Source of the DNA: Pseudomonadota bacterium
Lineage (GTDB): Bacteria; Pseudomonadota; Alphaproteobacteria; Rhizobiales; Rhizobiaceae
NCBI GenBank assembly: GCA_023435335.1
Contig: JAEYRU010000109.1
Coordinates: 1 to 64,000 of the forward strand
Length of the DNA: 64,000 bases
Direction: 5' to 3'
The translations under genes and the position numbers were made by a program. The first letter of the stretch is position 1. The number at the start of each line of letters is the position of its first letter. Below the pieces are notes generated by a model, which was not told where the DNA came from, made no database searches, and saw nothing but the letters and a program-made list of their open reading frames with translations. Positions 16,093-24,245 of the stretch are shown in pieces.

Positions 16093-17346
16093 ATGGACGA
16101 GCTGATCCTGCGACTGGGCCTCGCGATGGCGATCGGGCTGCTCGTCGGGCTGGAGCGCGGCTGGCGCGAGCGCGAGGCGCCATCCGGCAGCCGCACCGCC
16201 GGCATCCGCACCTACGGCATTTCCGGGTTGCTCGGCGGCCTCTTCGCCGCGCTCGCGCAGGCCTTCGGCCAGGCATACCTGCTGGTGGCCGGTTTCGTGG
16301 GTTTCGCCGCGGTCTTCACATGGTTCACGTTCCGCGAAGCGCTTCACGACCACAACTTCAGCGTCACCGCCGCGATTGCGGGCATGTCGGTCTTCGCGCT
16401 CGGTGCGCTCGCCGTCGCGGGCGATTACAGGGTCGCCGCCGCCGGCGCCGCCGCACTTGCGGCCCTGCTGGCGAGCCGCGAGATGCTGCACGGGCTGTTG
16501 CGGCGCCTTTCCTGGATCGAGCTGCGCTCCGCCCTCATCCTCGTCGCCATGACGGTGATCGTGCTCCCCCTGCTGCCCGACCGCACGATCGACCCCTGGG
16601 GCGGGCTCAATCCACGCGAGATCTGGTTCTTCACCGTGCTCGTCGCCGCGATATCCTATGTCGGCTACGTGGCGGTCCGCATGCTCGGCACGGAAAAGGG
16701 CCTGCTCGTCAGCGCTCTTGCCGGCGCTCTCGTCTCGTCGACCGCGATAACGCTCGCGCTCGCGCGCATCGCAAAGGGCGCGCCGTCGGCGCGTCCGCTG
16801 ACGGGTGCGGCCGCCCTGGCCGCCATGGTCTCGGTCCTGCGGGTCGCCGGGATCGTCCTGATCGTCCAGCCGGTCGTGCTGTGGACCGTGGCGCCCGCCG
16901 CGCTGGCCGCCGCAGCGGTGCTTGCCGGCTGCGGCGCCATGCTTCTCCTCCGCGGCGACGCCGGCGACGATGTCGGGCCGCCGGCCCGCAATCCGTTCGA
17001 CCTCGGGCCGCTGCTTCTCTTCGCCCTGCTCTTCGCCGCGGTCGCCACCGCCAGCGCCGCGTTCACCGGCCGCATGGGCGGCGCCGGCCTGCTCGCCACC
17101 ACGGCTCTGTCGGGAACCTTCGACGTCGATATCGCCGTCCTCAGCGCGCTGCGTCTGGTAAAGCAGGCCGTCACGGCGGAGGCGGTCGGCCTCGCCGTGC
17201 TGGGCGCGCTCGCGGCCAACGCGGCCGGCCGCCTCTCCCTCGCGGCGGTTGCGGGCCCGATTGCCTTCTGGCTGCCGCTGGCCGGCTGCACGGCGGCCGC
17301 GGCCGGCGTCGGATACGCTGTCTACGCGCTCCAGCCGTTCGGCTGA
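16093..17346 (+). CDS. MgtC/SapB-DUF4010 family membrane protein
   Basis: 417 residues, almost entirely hydrophobic, with about a dozen predicted membrane segments. The N-terminal third is MgtC/SapB-like (GLAMAIGLLVGLERGW, RTYGISGLLGG) and the rest is of the DUF4010 type. MgtC relatives are linked to magnesium stress and to modulation of ATP synthase, but the function of the DUF4010 fusion is not established. It begins 39 bases after the UxaA-family gene on the same strand and is followed by the nirK promoter region. Transport of an ion or small molecule is only a guess. Confidence 0.75.
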   Translation: MDELILRLGLAMAIGLLVGLERGWREREAPSGSRTAGIRTYGISGLLGGLFAALAQAFGQAYLLVAGFVGFAAVFTWFTFREALHDHNFSVTAAIAGMSVFALGALAVAGDYRVAAAGAAALAALLASREMLHGLLRRLSWIELRSALILVAMTVIVLPLLPDRTIDPWGGLNPREIWFFTVLVAAISYVGYVAVRMLGTEKGLLVSALAGALVSSTAITLALARIAKGAPSARPLTGAAALAAMVSVLRVAGIVLIVQPVVLWTVAPAALAAAAVLAGCGAMLLLRGDAGDDVGPPARNPFDLGPLLLFALLFAAVATASAAFTGRMGGAGLLATTALSGTFDVDIAVLSALRLVKQAVTAEAVGLAVLGALAANAAGRLSLAAVAGPIAFWLPLAGCTAAAAGVGYAVYALQPFG

Positions 17347-17395
17347 ACTCGCTGTATCGTCTACGTATTTTCCCTCATCCGAACCCGCATGCAGT

Positions 17396-17409
17396 TTGTG
17401 CCAACGCAA
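17396..17409 (+). promoter_or_regulatory. NnrR-type box upstream of nirK
   Basis: TTGTGCCAACGCAA fits TTGNG-N4-CNCAA, the NnrR/Nnr form of the Crp-Fnr palindrome. It ends 67 bases before the nirK start. A perfect copy of the same motif lies before nnrR at 24845, so both probably respond to nitric oxide through NnrR. Confidence 0.7.
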
Positions 17410-17476
17410 AGAAGAATTGCGGTGCGGCGCGTACACATCTCTCATCGGCAACCAAGAAGTCACAAGGAGATTCGAG

Positions 17477-18604
17477 ATGTTCACGCGACGCCAGGCTCTG
17501 ATGGGCGCTGCCGGCACGATGGCGGTTGCGGCCGCCGTTGCGGGACTGCCCACGACCAGCCACGCGACCCCGACGGTACGCGCTACCGAGGCCGAGATCG
17601 CGGCGCTGCCGCGCCAGCAGGTATCGCTGGTCGCACCGCCCTTCGTCCATGCGCACGAGCAGGTCGCAACGAGCGGCCCGAAGGTGGTCGAGTTTGTTAT
17701 GACCATCGAGGAGAAGCCGGTCGTCATCGACGACGAAGGCACCGTGCTGCACAGCATGAGCTTCAACGGCTCCATCCCCGGCCCGATGATGGTCGTGCAC
17801 GAGGGCGACTACGTCGAACTCACGCTCATCAACCCCGAGAGCAACGGCTTCGCCCACAACATCGACTTCCACGCCGCGACCGGCGCGCTGGGCGGCGGTG
17901 CGCTTACCCACATCAACCCCGGCGAGCAGGTCAAGCTTCGCTTCAAGGCGACCCGCAGCGGCACGTTCGTCTACCACTGCGCGCCGGAAGGCATGATCCC
18001 CTGGCACGTCGTCTCGGGCATGCACGGCACGATCATGGTGCTGCCGCGCGACGGGCTGAAGAACGAGAAGGGTGAGCAGATCACCTACGACAAGATCTAC
18101 TACATCGGCGAGAACGAGTTCTACATTCCGCGCGACGAGAACGGCAACTTCAAGAGCTACGAATCGCACGGCGACTCCTACGCCGACACGATGGAGGCCA
18201 TGCGCGGTCTCATCCCGACCCACGTGGTCTTCAACGGCAGGAAGGGCGCGCTCACCGGCGACAATGCGATGACGGCCAAGGTCGGCGAGACCGTGATGTT
18301 CGTCCACTCGCAGGCCAACCGCGACACCCGCCCGCACCTGATCGGCGGCCATGGCGACTATGTCTGGGAGGAAGGCAAGTTCGCCAATCCTCCGGCCAAG
18401 GACCTCGAGACCTGGTTCATCCGCGGCGGCTCGGCGGGAGCGGCGACATACACCTTCCTGCAGCCCGGCGTGTACGCCTACGTGAACCACAACCTGATCG
18501 AGGCCACCGAGCTCGGCGCCGCCGCGCACATCGTGGTCGAGGGCGAGTGGGACGACGACCTGATGAAGCAGGTCGAGGCTCCGGGCCCGATCCCGACGAA
18601 CTGA
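17477..18604 (+). CDS. nirK: Copper-containing dissimilatory nitrite reductase
   Basis: 375 residues with a Tat signal (MFTRRQALMGAAG). NirK reduces nitrite to nitric oxide in the periplasm as a homotrimer. All copper ligands are visible: type 1 His127, Cys168, His177 and Met182; type 2 His132, His167 and His338. The catalytic Asp130 (AHNIDFH) and His287 (RPHLIGGH) are also present. The electron donor is probably the pseudoazurin encoded 6 kb away. An NnrR-type box lies upstream. ATG 17477 follows AAGGAG by 6-7 bases. nirV follows after a strong hairpin. Confidence 0.97.
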   Translation: MFTRRQALMGAAGTMAVAAAVAGLPTTSHATPTVRATEAEIAALPRQQVSLVAPPFVHAHEQVATSGPKVVEFVMTIEEKPVVIDDEGTVLHSMSFNGSIPGPMMVVHEGDYVELTLINPESNGFAHNIDFHAATGALGGGALTHINPGEQVKLRFKATRSGTFVYHCAPEGMIPWHVVSGMHGTIMVLPRDGLKNEKGEQITYDKIYYIGENEFYIPRDENGNFKSYESHGDSYADTMEAMRGLIPTHVVFNGRKGALTGDNAMTAKVGETVMFVHSQANRDTRPHLIGGHGDYVWEEGKFANPPAKDLETWFIRGGSAGAATYTFLQPGVYAYVNHNLIEATELGAAAHIVVEGEWDDDLMKQVEAPGPIPTN

Positions 18605-18628
18605 ACGGTTCCGGGCCGCAAAGCATAC

Positions 18629-18666
18629 ACGGCCCGGCAGTCCCCCCTGTCGGGCCGTCCCTTTTT
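18629..18666 (+). terminator. Hairpin between nirK and nirV (terminator or attenuator)
   Basis: Arms ACGGCCCGGCAG and CTGTCGGGCCGT form a 12-bp stem (one G-T pair) over TCCCCC and are followed by CCCTTTTT. An alternative upstream arm CGGGCCG at about 18611-18617 can compete for the same bases. The nirV ribosome site begins directly after the T run, so most nirK transcripts may stop here with partial read-through. Confidence 0.75.
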
Positions 18667-18679
18667 CGGAGTGGCGACG

Positions 18680-19576
18680 ATGAAACTGCCCCTGTTCAAC
18701 CTGGTCTGCGGCGCCGCCGTGCTGGTCGCGGCGCCCGCTGCCGCGTTCAGCATCTTCGACTGGCTGCCTGGGCAGGAACGGCGCGGCGCCGAACTCCCGC
18801 GTCCGGAGACCGTCGTGATCGCCGTGCGCGACCTCGACTACCGGCAGCCGGGCGAGTTCCTCGCCGCCGGCCGCCCGGTCCCCGCCCCGGCGGAGAAGGC
18901 GGTTCTCGACCGGCCGCTGGAAATCATGGCCTACCAGGTGAGCTTCGAGGAATACGGCCGCTGCGTCGCCGCAGCCGCCTGCATGGCGGCCGATGTTCCG
19001 GCCGATACCGGGCCGCAGCTCCCCGTGACCGGGGTCAACTACATGGACGCCGTTGCCTATGCCGCGTGGTATTCCCGGGCGACGGGGGAGACGTGGCGGC
19101 TGCCGACGGCGGCCGAATGGGCCCTCGCGGCGGGCGAGCGCTTCGTCGGCGACACCTTCATCGCCGCCGACGATGCGTCGAACCCGGCGGTCGCATGGAT
19201 CAGGCGCTACCGCGAGGAGGCCGATCGCAAGCGCCAGGCCGATCCGGTGATCAAGCCGGCCGGCTTTTACGGCCCGAACTCCAACGGCGTGTTCGACATC
19301 GCCGGCAACGTCTGGGAGTGGACGTCGACCTGCTACTTCCGCGCAACCCTGACGCCTGATCGCGCCGGCGTCGAGAGCGTCGTGGAGAACTGCGGCGTCC
19401 ACGTCATGGAAGGGCGCCACCGCGCCTACATGTCCAACTTCATCCGGGACGGCAAGAGCGGCGGCTGCGCCGTAGGCACGCCGCCCGACAACCTCGGCTT
19501 CAGGCTCGTGCGCGAGCAGCCGCCGCTGCTGAGCCTCGCCGGTGTCCGTCACGGGATATGGCCGTCGCGCAACTGA
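18680..19576 (+). CDS. nirV: NirV, formylglycine-generating-enzyme-like protein
   Basis: 298 residues. A signal peptide (about 1-22) precedes a SUMF1/formylglycine-generating-enzyme-like domain, recognised by VTGVNYMDAVAYAAWYS, RLPTAAEWALAA and NGVFDIAGNVWEWT. nirV commonly follows nirK and its product is thought to help maturation or stability of nitrite reductase, but the exact role is not settled. ATG 18680 is chosen because GGAG sits 9 bases upstream; a GTG at 18671 is too close to it. It is separated from nirK by a strong hairpin. Confidence 0.9.
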   Translation: MKLPLFNLVCGAAVLVAAPAAAFSIFDWLPGQERRGAELPRPETVVIAVRDLDYRQPGEFLAAGRPVPAPAEKAVLDRPLEIMAYQVSFEEYGRCVAAAACMAADVPADTGPQLPVTGVNYMDAVAYAAWYSRATGETWRLPTAAEWALAAGERFVGDTFIAADDASNPAVAWIRRYREEADRKRQADPVIKPAGFYGPNSNGVFDIAGNVWEWTSTCYFRATLTPDRAGVESVVENCGVHVMEGRHRAYMSNFIRDGKSGGCAVGTPPDNLGFRLVREQPPLLSLAGVRHGIWPSRN

Positions 19577-19604
19577 CCAGCTGTCTTGAACAAGGGGAAA
19601 GGCA

Positions 19605-20006
19605 ATGCGAGCGAGACATGAACGGACCACCGACACGCCATTGACGGGCGCCGGGGGAGCCTTGGAATCGGCTGTCGTTCGGCTCCGCCAGGGCCTCGCG
19701 GAGGCGGGGCTGGACTGCGACTGCCGCGACAAGGCGAACGCGGTGCTCGACAGCTTCGATGCCGAGCAGACTGCCCGCCGCCGCGCAACCGCGCTTGCCG
19801 ATGCGCGGCGCATGCGCGACGCGATCGTGATCGTGCTCGCGCTGCTCGGCGAGGTCGACGAGGTGACGCCCGAGGAGCCGGACGTCTCCGCCTTCGGCGA
19901 ACTCGCCAGCCTGTTCGACGACGTCGCCGATTTCGCCTCCACCGGCGCCGACGCGATGCGCCTGCTGGCCGCGGACGCGACCGCGACGCGGGTGCGGCCG
20001 GCATGA
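19605..20006 (+). CDS. Hypothetical protein between nirV and nnrS
   Basis: 133 residues, unrecognised. It has no signal peptide or membrane helix. It is rich in Ala, Asp, Glu and Arg and probably helical, with a Cys-x-Cys at about residues 37-39 (DCDCRDKA). A clear ribosome site (AAGGGGAAAGG) precedes ATG 19605, and its stop overlaps the nnrS start as ATGA. This makes expression with nnrS nearly certain. A role in nitric-oxide-related metabolism is inferred only from position. Confidence 0.75.
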   Translation: MRARHERTTDTPLTGAGGALESAVVRLRQGLAEAGLDCDCRDKANAVLDSFDAEQTARRRATALADARRMRDAIVIVLALLGEVDEVTPEEPDVSAFGELASLFDDVADFASTGADAMRLLAADATATRVRPA

Positions 20007-21256
20007 GCGGAAACACCACCGTGCCGGGAGCGCCCGCCGACCGATCCGTGCTGCGCGTACGCCGCGCCGCCGGCGACACCAGGCTCGATCGCCGCGGCCG
20101 CAACCTTGCCATGCCCCCGATCCTGCAATACGGCTTTCGGCCGTTCTTCCTGCTTGCCGCGCTGCATGCGGGCCTCGTCATCCCGCTCTGGCTCTGGATC
20201 CACACCGGCGGCATCTCGTTGGCGGGTCCCTTCGAGGGAGCGAGCTGGCACGCGCACGAGATGCTCTTCGGCTATCTCGGCGCGGTGATCGCCGGGTTCA
20301 TCCTGACCGCCGTGCCCAACTGGACCGGGCGCCTGCCGCTGAGCGGAATGCCGCTGGCCGGCCTGGTTTCGCTCTGGTTCATCGGCCGCGTCGCCACGGC
20401 CTTCGTCGGCGCGCCGCTCGGCGCCATGCTGCTCGACCTCGCCTTCCCCGCCGCGCTCGCGGCGGCGATCTGGCGCGAGGTGATCGCGGGCCGCAACTGG
20501 CGCAACGCGCCGGTGGCGGCGATGCTGACGCTCTTCGCGCTGGCCAGCGCGACGCACCACGGCGAGGCCATGGGGCTCGTCGCCGAGGGCACAGCCGTGC
20601 GCCTCGCCCTCGCCGTCGCCGCCATGCTGATCGCGCTGATCGGCGGCCGCATCGTGCCGAGCTTCACCCGCAACTGGCTGGCGCGCACCGGCAGCGAAAA
20701 GCTGCCGGCGAGCTTCGGGCTGCCCGACAAGGCGGCGCTGGTTTCGACCGTGGTCGCCCTGCTCGCCTGGGTCGCCATGCCTTACGCGCAGGCGACGGGC
20801 CTGGTGCTGTCGGCCGCCGGCGTGCTGCTCGCCATCCGCCTGCTGCGCTGGCACGGACTGCGCACCCTGCGCGAGCCGATCGTGATCGTGCTGCACCTCG
20901 GCTATGCCTGGCTCGCGGCGGCGCTGCTGCTGCTTGGCCTGTCGATCCTGCTGCCGGACGCGGTGCCGGGCACGTCCGCCCTGCACGCCCTCACCACCGG
21001 CGCGGTCGGAACGATGACGCTCGCGGTCATGACGCGGGCCAGCCTCGGCCATACCGGGCGGGAGATCCGGGCCGACGGCTGGACGGTGGCGATCTATGCC
21101 TGCGCCACGCTGGGCGCGCTGCTGCGCGTCGCCGCGCCCCTGGTCCCGGATTTCTACCTGCCGGTGCTTAGCGCCGGCGGCGGGATCTGGGGGCTGGCCT
21201 TCCTGCTGTTCGCGGCTCGCTACGGCCCGATCCTGCTGCGTCCGCGGGCGGTCTGA
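20003..21256 (+). CDS. nnrS: NnrS family haem-copper membrane protein
   Basis: 417 residues with about twelve membrane segments after a ~35-residue polar N terminus. Conserved NnrS features are present: GFRPFF, WHAHEMLFGY, AVIAGFILTAVPNWTG and GRIVPSFTRNW. NnrS proteins are linked to nitric oxide metabolism and nitrosative stress, and belong to NnrR regulons in other bacteria. The start overlaps the upstream small gene (ATGA). The ATG could also be one of the later in-frame ones, but coupling supports 20003. The gene ends just before a block of palindromic repeats. Confidence 0.93.
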   Translation: MSGNTTVPGAPADRSVLRVRRAAGDTRLDRRGRNLAMPPILQYGFRPFFLLAALHAGLVIPLWLWIHTGGISLAGPFEGASWHAHEMLFGYLGAVIAGFILTAVPNWTGRLPLSGMPLAGLVSLWFIGRVATAFVGAPLGAMLLDLAFPAALAAAIWREVIAGRNWRNAPVAAMLTLFALASATHHGEAMGLVAEGTAVRLALAVAAMLIALIGGRIVPSFTRNWLARTGSEKLPASFGLPDKAALVSTVVALLAWVAMPYAQATGLVLSAAGVLLAIRLLRWHGLRTLREPIVIVLHLGYAWLAAALLLLGLSILLPDAVPGTSALHALTTGAVGTMTLAVMTRASLGHTGREIRADGWTVAIYACATLGALLRVAAPLVPDFYLPVLSAGGGIWGLAFLLFAARYGPILLRPRAV

Positions 21257-21269
21257 GCCGACCGGCTCC

Positions 21270-21292
21270 CCTCTCCCCTCCGCGGGGAGAGG
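21270..21292. repeat. Short GC-rich palindrome after nnrS
   Basis: CCTCTCCCC and GGGGAGAGG form a perfect 9-bp hairpin over TCCGC. Without a T run it is a poor terminator. It resembles the dispersed short palindromes common in rhizobial intergenic DNA. The rest of 21293-21397 shows nothing else. Confidence 0.5.
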
Positions 21293-21397
21293 CGTGCGGC
21301 TTCACGCGCTCCATCATCGCCACGCCCGGCGTTTCAGCCGTCTGGACATTGTCAAAGAACGCACCATCCCCGACAGGCAGGGACGTGGGACGCCGCG

Positions 21398-22465
21398 TCA
21401 CGACGTATCGGGAAACGCCAGCGCGTAGTCGGCAAGCGCGTGGGCGTGGGCGAGGATGACGTCGACCTCGCGGATGTGTTTGCCGTGCGGGACGGTCGGG
21501 TCCCAGACCGCGAGGCGGCCGCCGTAGGGCGGGCCGCCGCGCAGCGGCGAGGTGCGGCGGAAGCGGCGACGGGCGCTTGGCGGGGCTGAGCCTCCAGCCT
21601 CCGAGGCTTCGGCGACGATGCGAGCTTGCGCCGCTTGCGCATCCATCCGCGCCTTGAGGCGCGCGAAGCGGCGGGCCTGTTTGGGCAGGTCGTCGAGCGC
21701 TGCGGCGAGCGCTGCCAGGCGGCGGGCGACGCCGGCGGCGCTGATCTGATCGTCGGGTGAGGGCGGCGGCGGTGGCGGCGGCAGCCGGTGCGGCTGGGTG
21801 ATCCCCGGGAACATGATGCGCGGCGCGGCATGCGCCGGGACGTAGCGGCGGGCGGGGCCGAGGCGCAGCCGTCGCGGCGGGTCGAAGAGCGGGAAGGCGG
21901 GGATGCGGGGAGGGGATGGTTCGCCCATGCCCCCTCCACCACGCTGCGCGTGGTCCCCCTCCCCCGCTTCGCAGGGGAGGATAAGGGCGTCGCGCTTCAC
22001 GGTGAACGATCCCAGGTTGCGGCCGTCCGTGACCCAAGATCCTCCCCCGTTCACGGGGGGCCCGAAGGACGGGCGAGACAAGTGGCTCGCCCCGGCAGGG
22101 GACCGCGTGAAACGCGGTGGAGGGGGCGTCCCCGTGACGGCGATGCCGAAGCGGCGCAGGAAGGCTTCGCGGTCGCCGGGGTTCGGCGCGGGCGCCCCGG
22201 ACAATCGCATCGGTTCGACAGCCGGCGGCGCGGATTTGAGCTGCGGCGCGTGGCTGCGCGGCTTCGGGGGCGGGACGACGATGCCGCGCGCGGCCGCGAT
22301 GATGAGCCGCCGGGCCGCAGACTCGGCCGGGCGCAGCAGGGAGAGGATCGCGCGCCAGACATGGCGTGTGACGACGGGGCGGCCACCGGCCATCGCGACC
22401 AGCGATGCGACGATGCGCGTGAGCGCTTCCCGGTTCATCTCGATCGCCACGCTTCCGCCCATCAC
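21398..22465 (-). CDS. Hypothetical protein carrying an in-frame palindromic repeat
   Basis: 355 residues, no known function. The N terminus (~1-75) is helical and Arg/Ala-rich (RAILSLLRPAESAARRLIIAA). The middle is Pro/Arg-rich with a run of prolines. The C-terminal ~100 residues are helical, then basic, ending VDVILAHAHALADYALAFP. No signal peptide or membrane helix is evident. About 67 codons in the middle are translated from a 199-bp palindromic element, and the frame stays open through it. The first 8 codons contain alternative starts (GTG, ATG). The ends look like a genuine coding sequence conserved in relatives, to my recollection. Confidence 0.6.
   Translation of the reverse strand: MMGGSVAIEMNREALTRIVASLVAMAGGRPVVTRHVWRAILSLLRPAESAARRLIIAAARGIVVPPPKPRSHAPQLKSAPPAVEPMRLSGAPAPNPGDREAFLRRFGIAVTGTPPPPRFTRSPAGASHLSRPSFGPPVNGGGSWVTDGRNLGSFTVKRDALILPCEAGEGDHAQRGGGGMGEPSPPRIPAFPLFDPPRRLRLGPARRYVPAHAAPRIMFPGITQPHRLPPPPPPPSPDDQISAAGVARRLAALAAALDDLPKQARRFARLKARMDAQAAQARIVAEASEAGGSAPPSARRRFRRTSPLRGGPPYGGRLAVWDPTVPHGKHIREVDVILAHAHALADYALAFPDTS
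21929..22127. repeat. Palindromic repeat element inside a coding sequence (199 bp)
   Basis: Terminal arms GCCCCCTCCACC (21929-21940) and GGTGGAGGGGGC (22116-22127) are perfect inverted copies. They are followed inward by small hairpins (CACGCTGCGCGTG; CCGCGTGAAACGCGG) and then GGTCCCC/GGGGACC. An internal segment includes inverted runs around TCCCCCGTTCACGGGGGG. The organisation is that of a non-coding intergenic palindromic element, here lying in frame within the gene at 21398-22465. Confidence 0.75.
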
Positions 22466-22573
22466 CGTGCTCCTTCGTTCAGGCGCGGGAATTCTCCGGC
22501 AGGTTGGGAAGGGTGTGGATGGCGTTCATGGAAGATTGCTGACAGATGCTGACAGGGAGGGTGCGGGCAACAG

Positions 22574-22824
22574 ATCCCCCCTCTTGCAAAATCTAACACT
22601 TGGCTGCGCCAAGATGTTGATTTTGCTTTCTCCCCCGCAAAAGGGGGAGATAGCGCTGGCGTCGACTCCAGCGCTAATCTCCAGCGTTGGCGATTTGCGA
22701 TGCGGTTGTGCGCACACCCTATCTCCCCCTTTGCGGGGGAGAAAGCGATTTCGACGGCTTGGCCGAGGCCGCCGAAGGCGGTCTTCCCGAGGCCAAGTGT
22801 CAGAAATCGCAAGAGGGGGGGGAT
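22574..22824. repeat. Large intergenic inverted-repeat element (about 251 bp)
   Basis: The left end (ATCCCCCCTCTTGC) and right end (GCAAGAGGGGGGGAT) are inverted copies and extend inward as AACACTTGG and CCAAGTGT. A second inner pair, TTTCTCCCCCGCAAAAGGGG and its inverse near 22720-22745, gives a nested cruciform-like layout. It contains no supported gene. The region 22466-22985 holds this element, a second repeat and nothing else I can support. Confidence 0.7.
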
Positions 22825-22859
22825 TCTTCGCCCGCCGTCGGCATGGCCGCGAGGTTCAG

Positions 22860-22922
22860 GCATGGATCCCAGGGTCTGCGCCCTCGCTTCGCTCGGCTCC
22901 GCCTTGGGATGACGAAGCGAGG
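22860..22922. repeat. Short dispersed palindromic repeat
   Basis: GGATCCCAGGGTCTGCGCC on the left and GGCTCCGCCTTGGGATGACG on the right form an imperfect hairpin with GCTTCGCTC in the middle. This block is familiar as a common intergenic repeat in Mesorhizobium-like genomes. It is immediately downstream of the larger element and 60 bases from the end of the next minus-strand gene. Confidence 0.5.
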
Positions 22923-22985
22923 AGCGTTGCGGCTTTTCGGGATGATGGCCGGCGCAGGCGGGCCGCAGTCGCCAGGAGACGTCGT

Positions 22986-24083
22986 CTAGGCCATTGCCGC
23001 CGTTCGGGCGCCGCCGGCGCGCGTGACCCGAGCGATGATCCTGCTCGAAATCCCTGCCACCCAGACCAGCGGCCCAAGAACCAGCCGCAGCAGAAAGGCA
23101 ACCGCGAGGCAGGCCAGGAAGTAGGCCGCGAAAGCGCCAAGCCAGGCTGGGAGACCCGCCTGCTCGGCAATCCAGCCAGCCGCGCTCGCCACCAGCTGGG
23201 GCCGCGTGACGGCGACGTAAGGCAGCGCCACGACCGCGGCGACGCCTGCCGCCTTGCCGACGGCCGAAAGCGATTGCACCGCGCCTCTTCCGGCGGCTCG
23301 CAGGGTGGCCACACGCGCCGTTCCTCGACCAGCCGCGGCAACCGGCGCCCTGGCGACGCGCAAGGCCTTCGCCGCCGCGCCCACGCCTCCAACCACGACG
23401 ACAGCATCGAAGGCCGCCCAGCCGACCTCGCTCCAGGTCGGCATCCGCTCGCCCCGGGCTATGACGCCTTCCAGATCGGAGACGCCGCCCAGCACGAGGT
23501 TCTTTGTTCCGAGCAGCGTCCGCGTGAGTTGCTTGCGCACCGCCGTCCCGTTGACGATCTCGAATTCCGAAAGCATCTCGTGCCCCCGGTCCTTGAGCTC
23601 GTGGATGGCGATGAGTCCGTACTGCTCGGGCGAGATCTCGGCGAAGCCGAAGCCGATCTTCCCCTCGTTCCACAGCCGCGAGAGCCCCTGCCCCACCGTT
23701 TCTTGCAACAGGTACTGCGACGACCCGTTCTTCACGAAATAGGCGATCACCGGCACGACCGGGTGGCCGAGACGGCCGAAGACCTCCATGAAATCCGGGT
23801 CCTCGCCATAAACGAGGAAGACCCTCGCGGCGTCCTCGCCGTACTTCGCCTCCGCCTCGACCCAGCCCAGTCCGCCCGCCGCGCAGGCTGCCAGGAGCCA
23901 CGGCCGCGCTTGCTCCACGGCCCTGTCGCCAAGGGGGCAGCGGGTGCCGTCCCTGCGGACCTCTTCCGCCAGCGCGGCTCGGACGACTTCGTCCTCGAAG
24001 TCGGCGCGCTCCCGCCACTGCCACCCGAGCGTAAGCAGGGTGGCGAAAACGAGCGAGGCCGCCAGCAGATATCCAATTCTCAA
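22986..24083 (-). CDS. Hypothetical membrane-anchored protein
   Basis: 365 residues, function not recognised. An N-terminal hydrophobic segment (~4-20) acts as anchor or signal. A soluble part of ~190 residues follows (CPLGDRAVEQARPWLLAAC, GFAEISPEQYGLIAIHELKD). The C-terminal third has an Ala/Val-rich hydrophobic stretch and two strong helices (LPYVAVTRPQLVASAAGWIA; AAYFLACLAVAFLLRLVLGP). The start ATG 24083 follows a recognisable GGGAGGGTGCC. It lies alone between the repeat block and pseudoazurin. No Fnr or NnrR box is seen upstream, so a denitrification role is not indicated. Confidence 0.7.
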   Translation of the reverse strand: MRIGYLLAASLVFATLLTLGWQWRERADFEDEVVRAALAEEVRRDGTRCPLGDRAVEQARPWLLAACAAGGLGWVEAEAKYGEDAARVFLVYGEDPDFMEVFGRLGHPVVPVIAYFVKNGSSQYLLQETVGQGLSRLWNEGKIGFGFAEISPEQYGLIAIHELKDRGHEMLSEFEIVNGTAVRKQLTRTLLGTKNLVLGGVSDLEGVIARGERMPTWSEVGWAAFDAVVVVGGVGAAAKALRVARAPVAAAGRGTARVATLRAAGRGAVQSLSAVGKAAGVAAVVALPYVAVTRPQLVASAAGWIAEQAGLPAWLGAFAAYFLACLAVAFLLRLVLGPLVWVAGISSRIIARVTRAGGARTAAMA

Positions 24084-24245
24084 GAGGGCACCCTCCCGCG
24101 TGAACGGCCTGGCACAACGTGCCCCGGCCGTCGGTCAACCCGAGGGCGACCGTTAGACGCAGGATGTGGTGGAAATTTGCCCGACCGTCGCGGACCTCTT
24201 CTATGTCTCGCGGGCCAGCGGCGATGGGGGCTTCGGAACGTGACC

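Noticed and set aside
14260..17775. Very long open frame on the minus strand opposite trxC, UxaA, DUF4010 and nirK
   Set aside because: It is a frame shadow in GC-rich coding DNA. Four well-recognised genes lie on the other strand and its translation is low-complexity Arg/Gly/Asp-rich.
18671..18673. GTG start for nirV
   Set aside because: The ribosome site GGAG abuts the GTG with no spacing. ATG 18680 has correct spacing and leads directly into the signal peptide.
17375..21052. 1225-codon open frame on the minus strand opposite nirK, nirV and nnrS
   Set aside because: Same artefact. The plus-strand genes have complete domains and ribosome sites, while this frame has none.
21929..22824. Possible CRISPR array or insertion sequence in the repeat block
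   Set aside because: The repeats are inverted and of different sequence, with no regular direct repeat-spacer pattern, no transposase gene and no target-site duplication that I can see.
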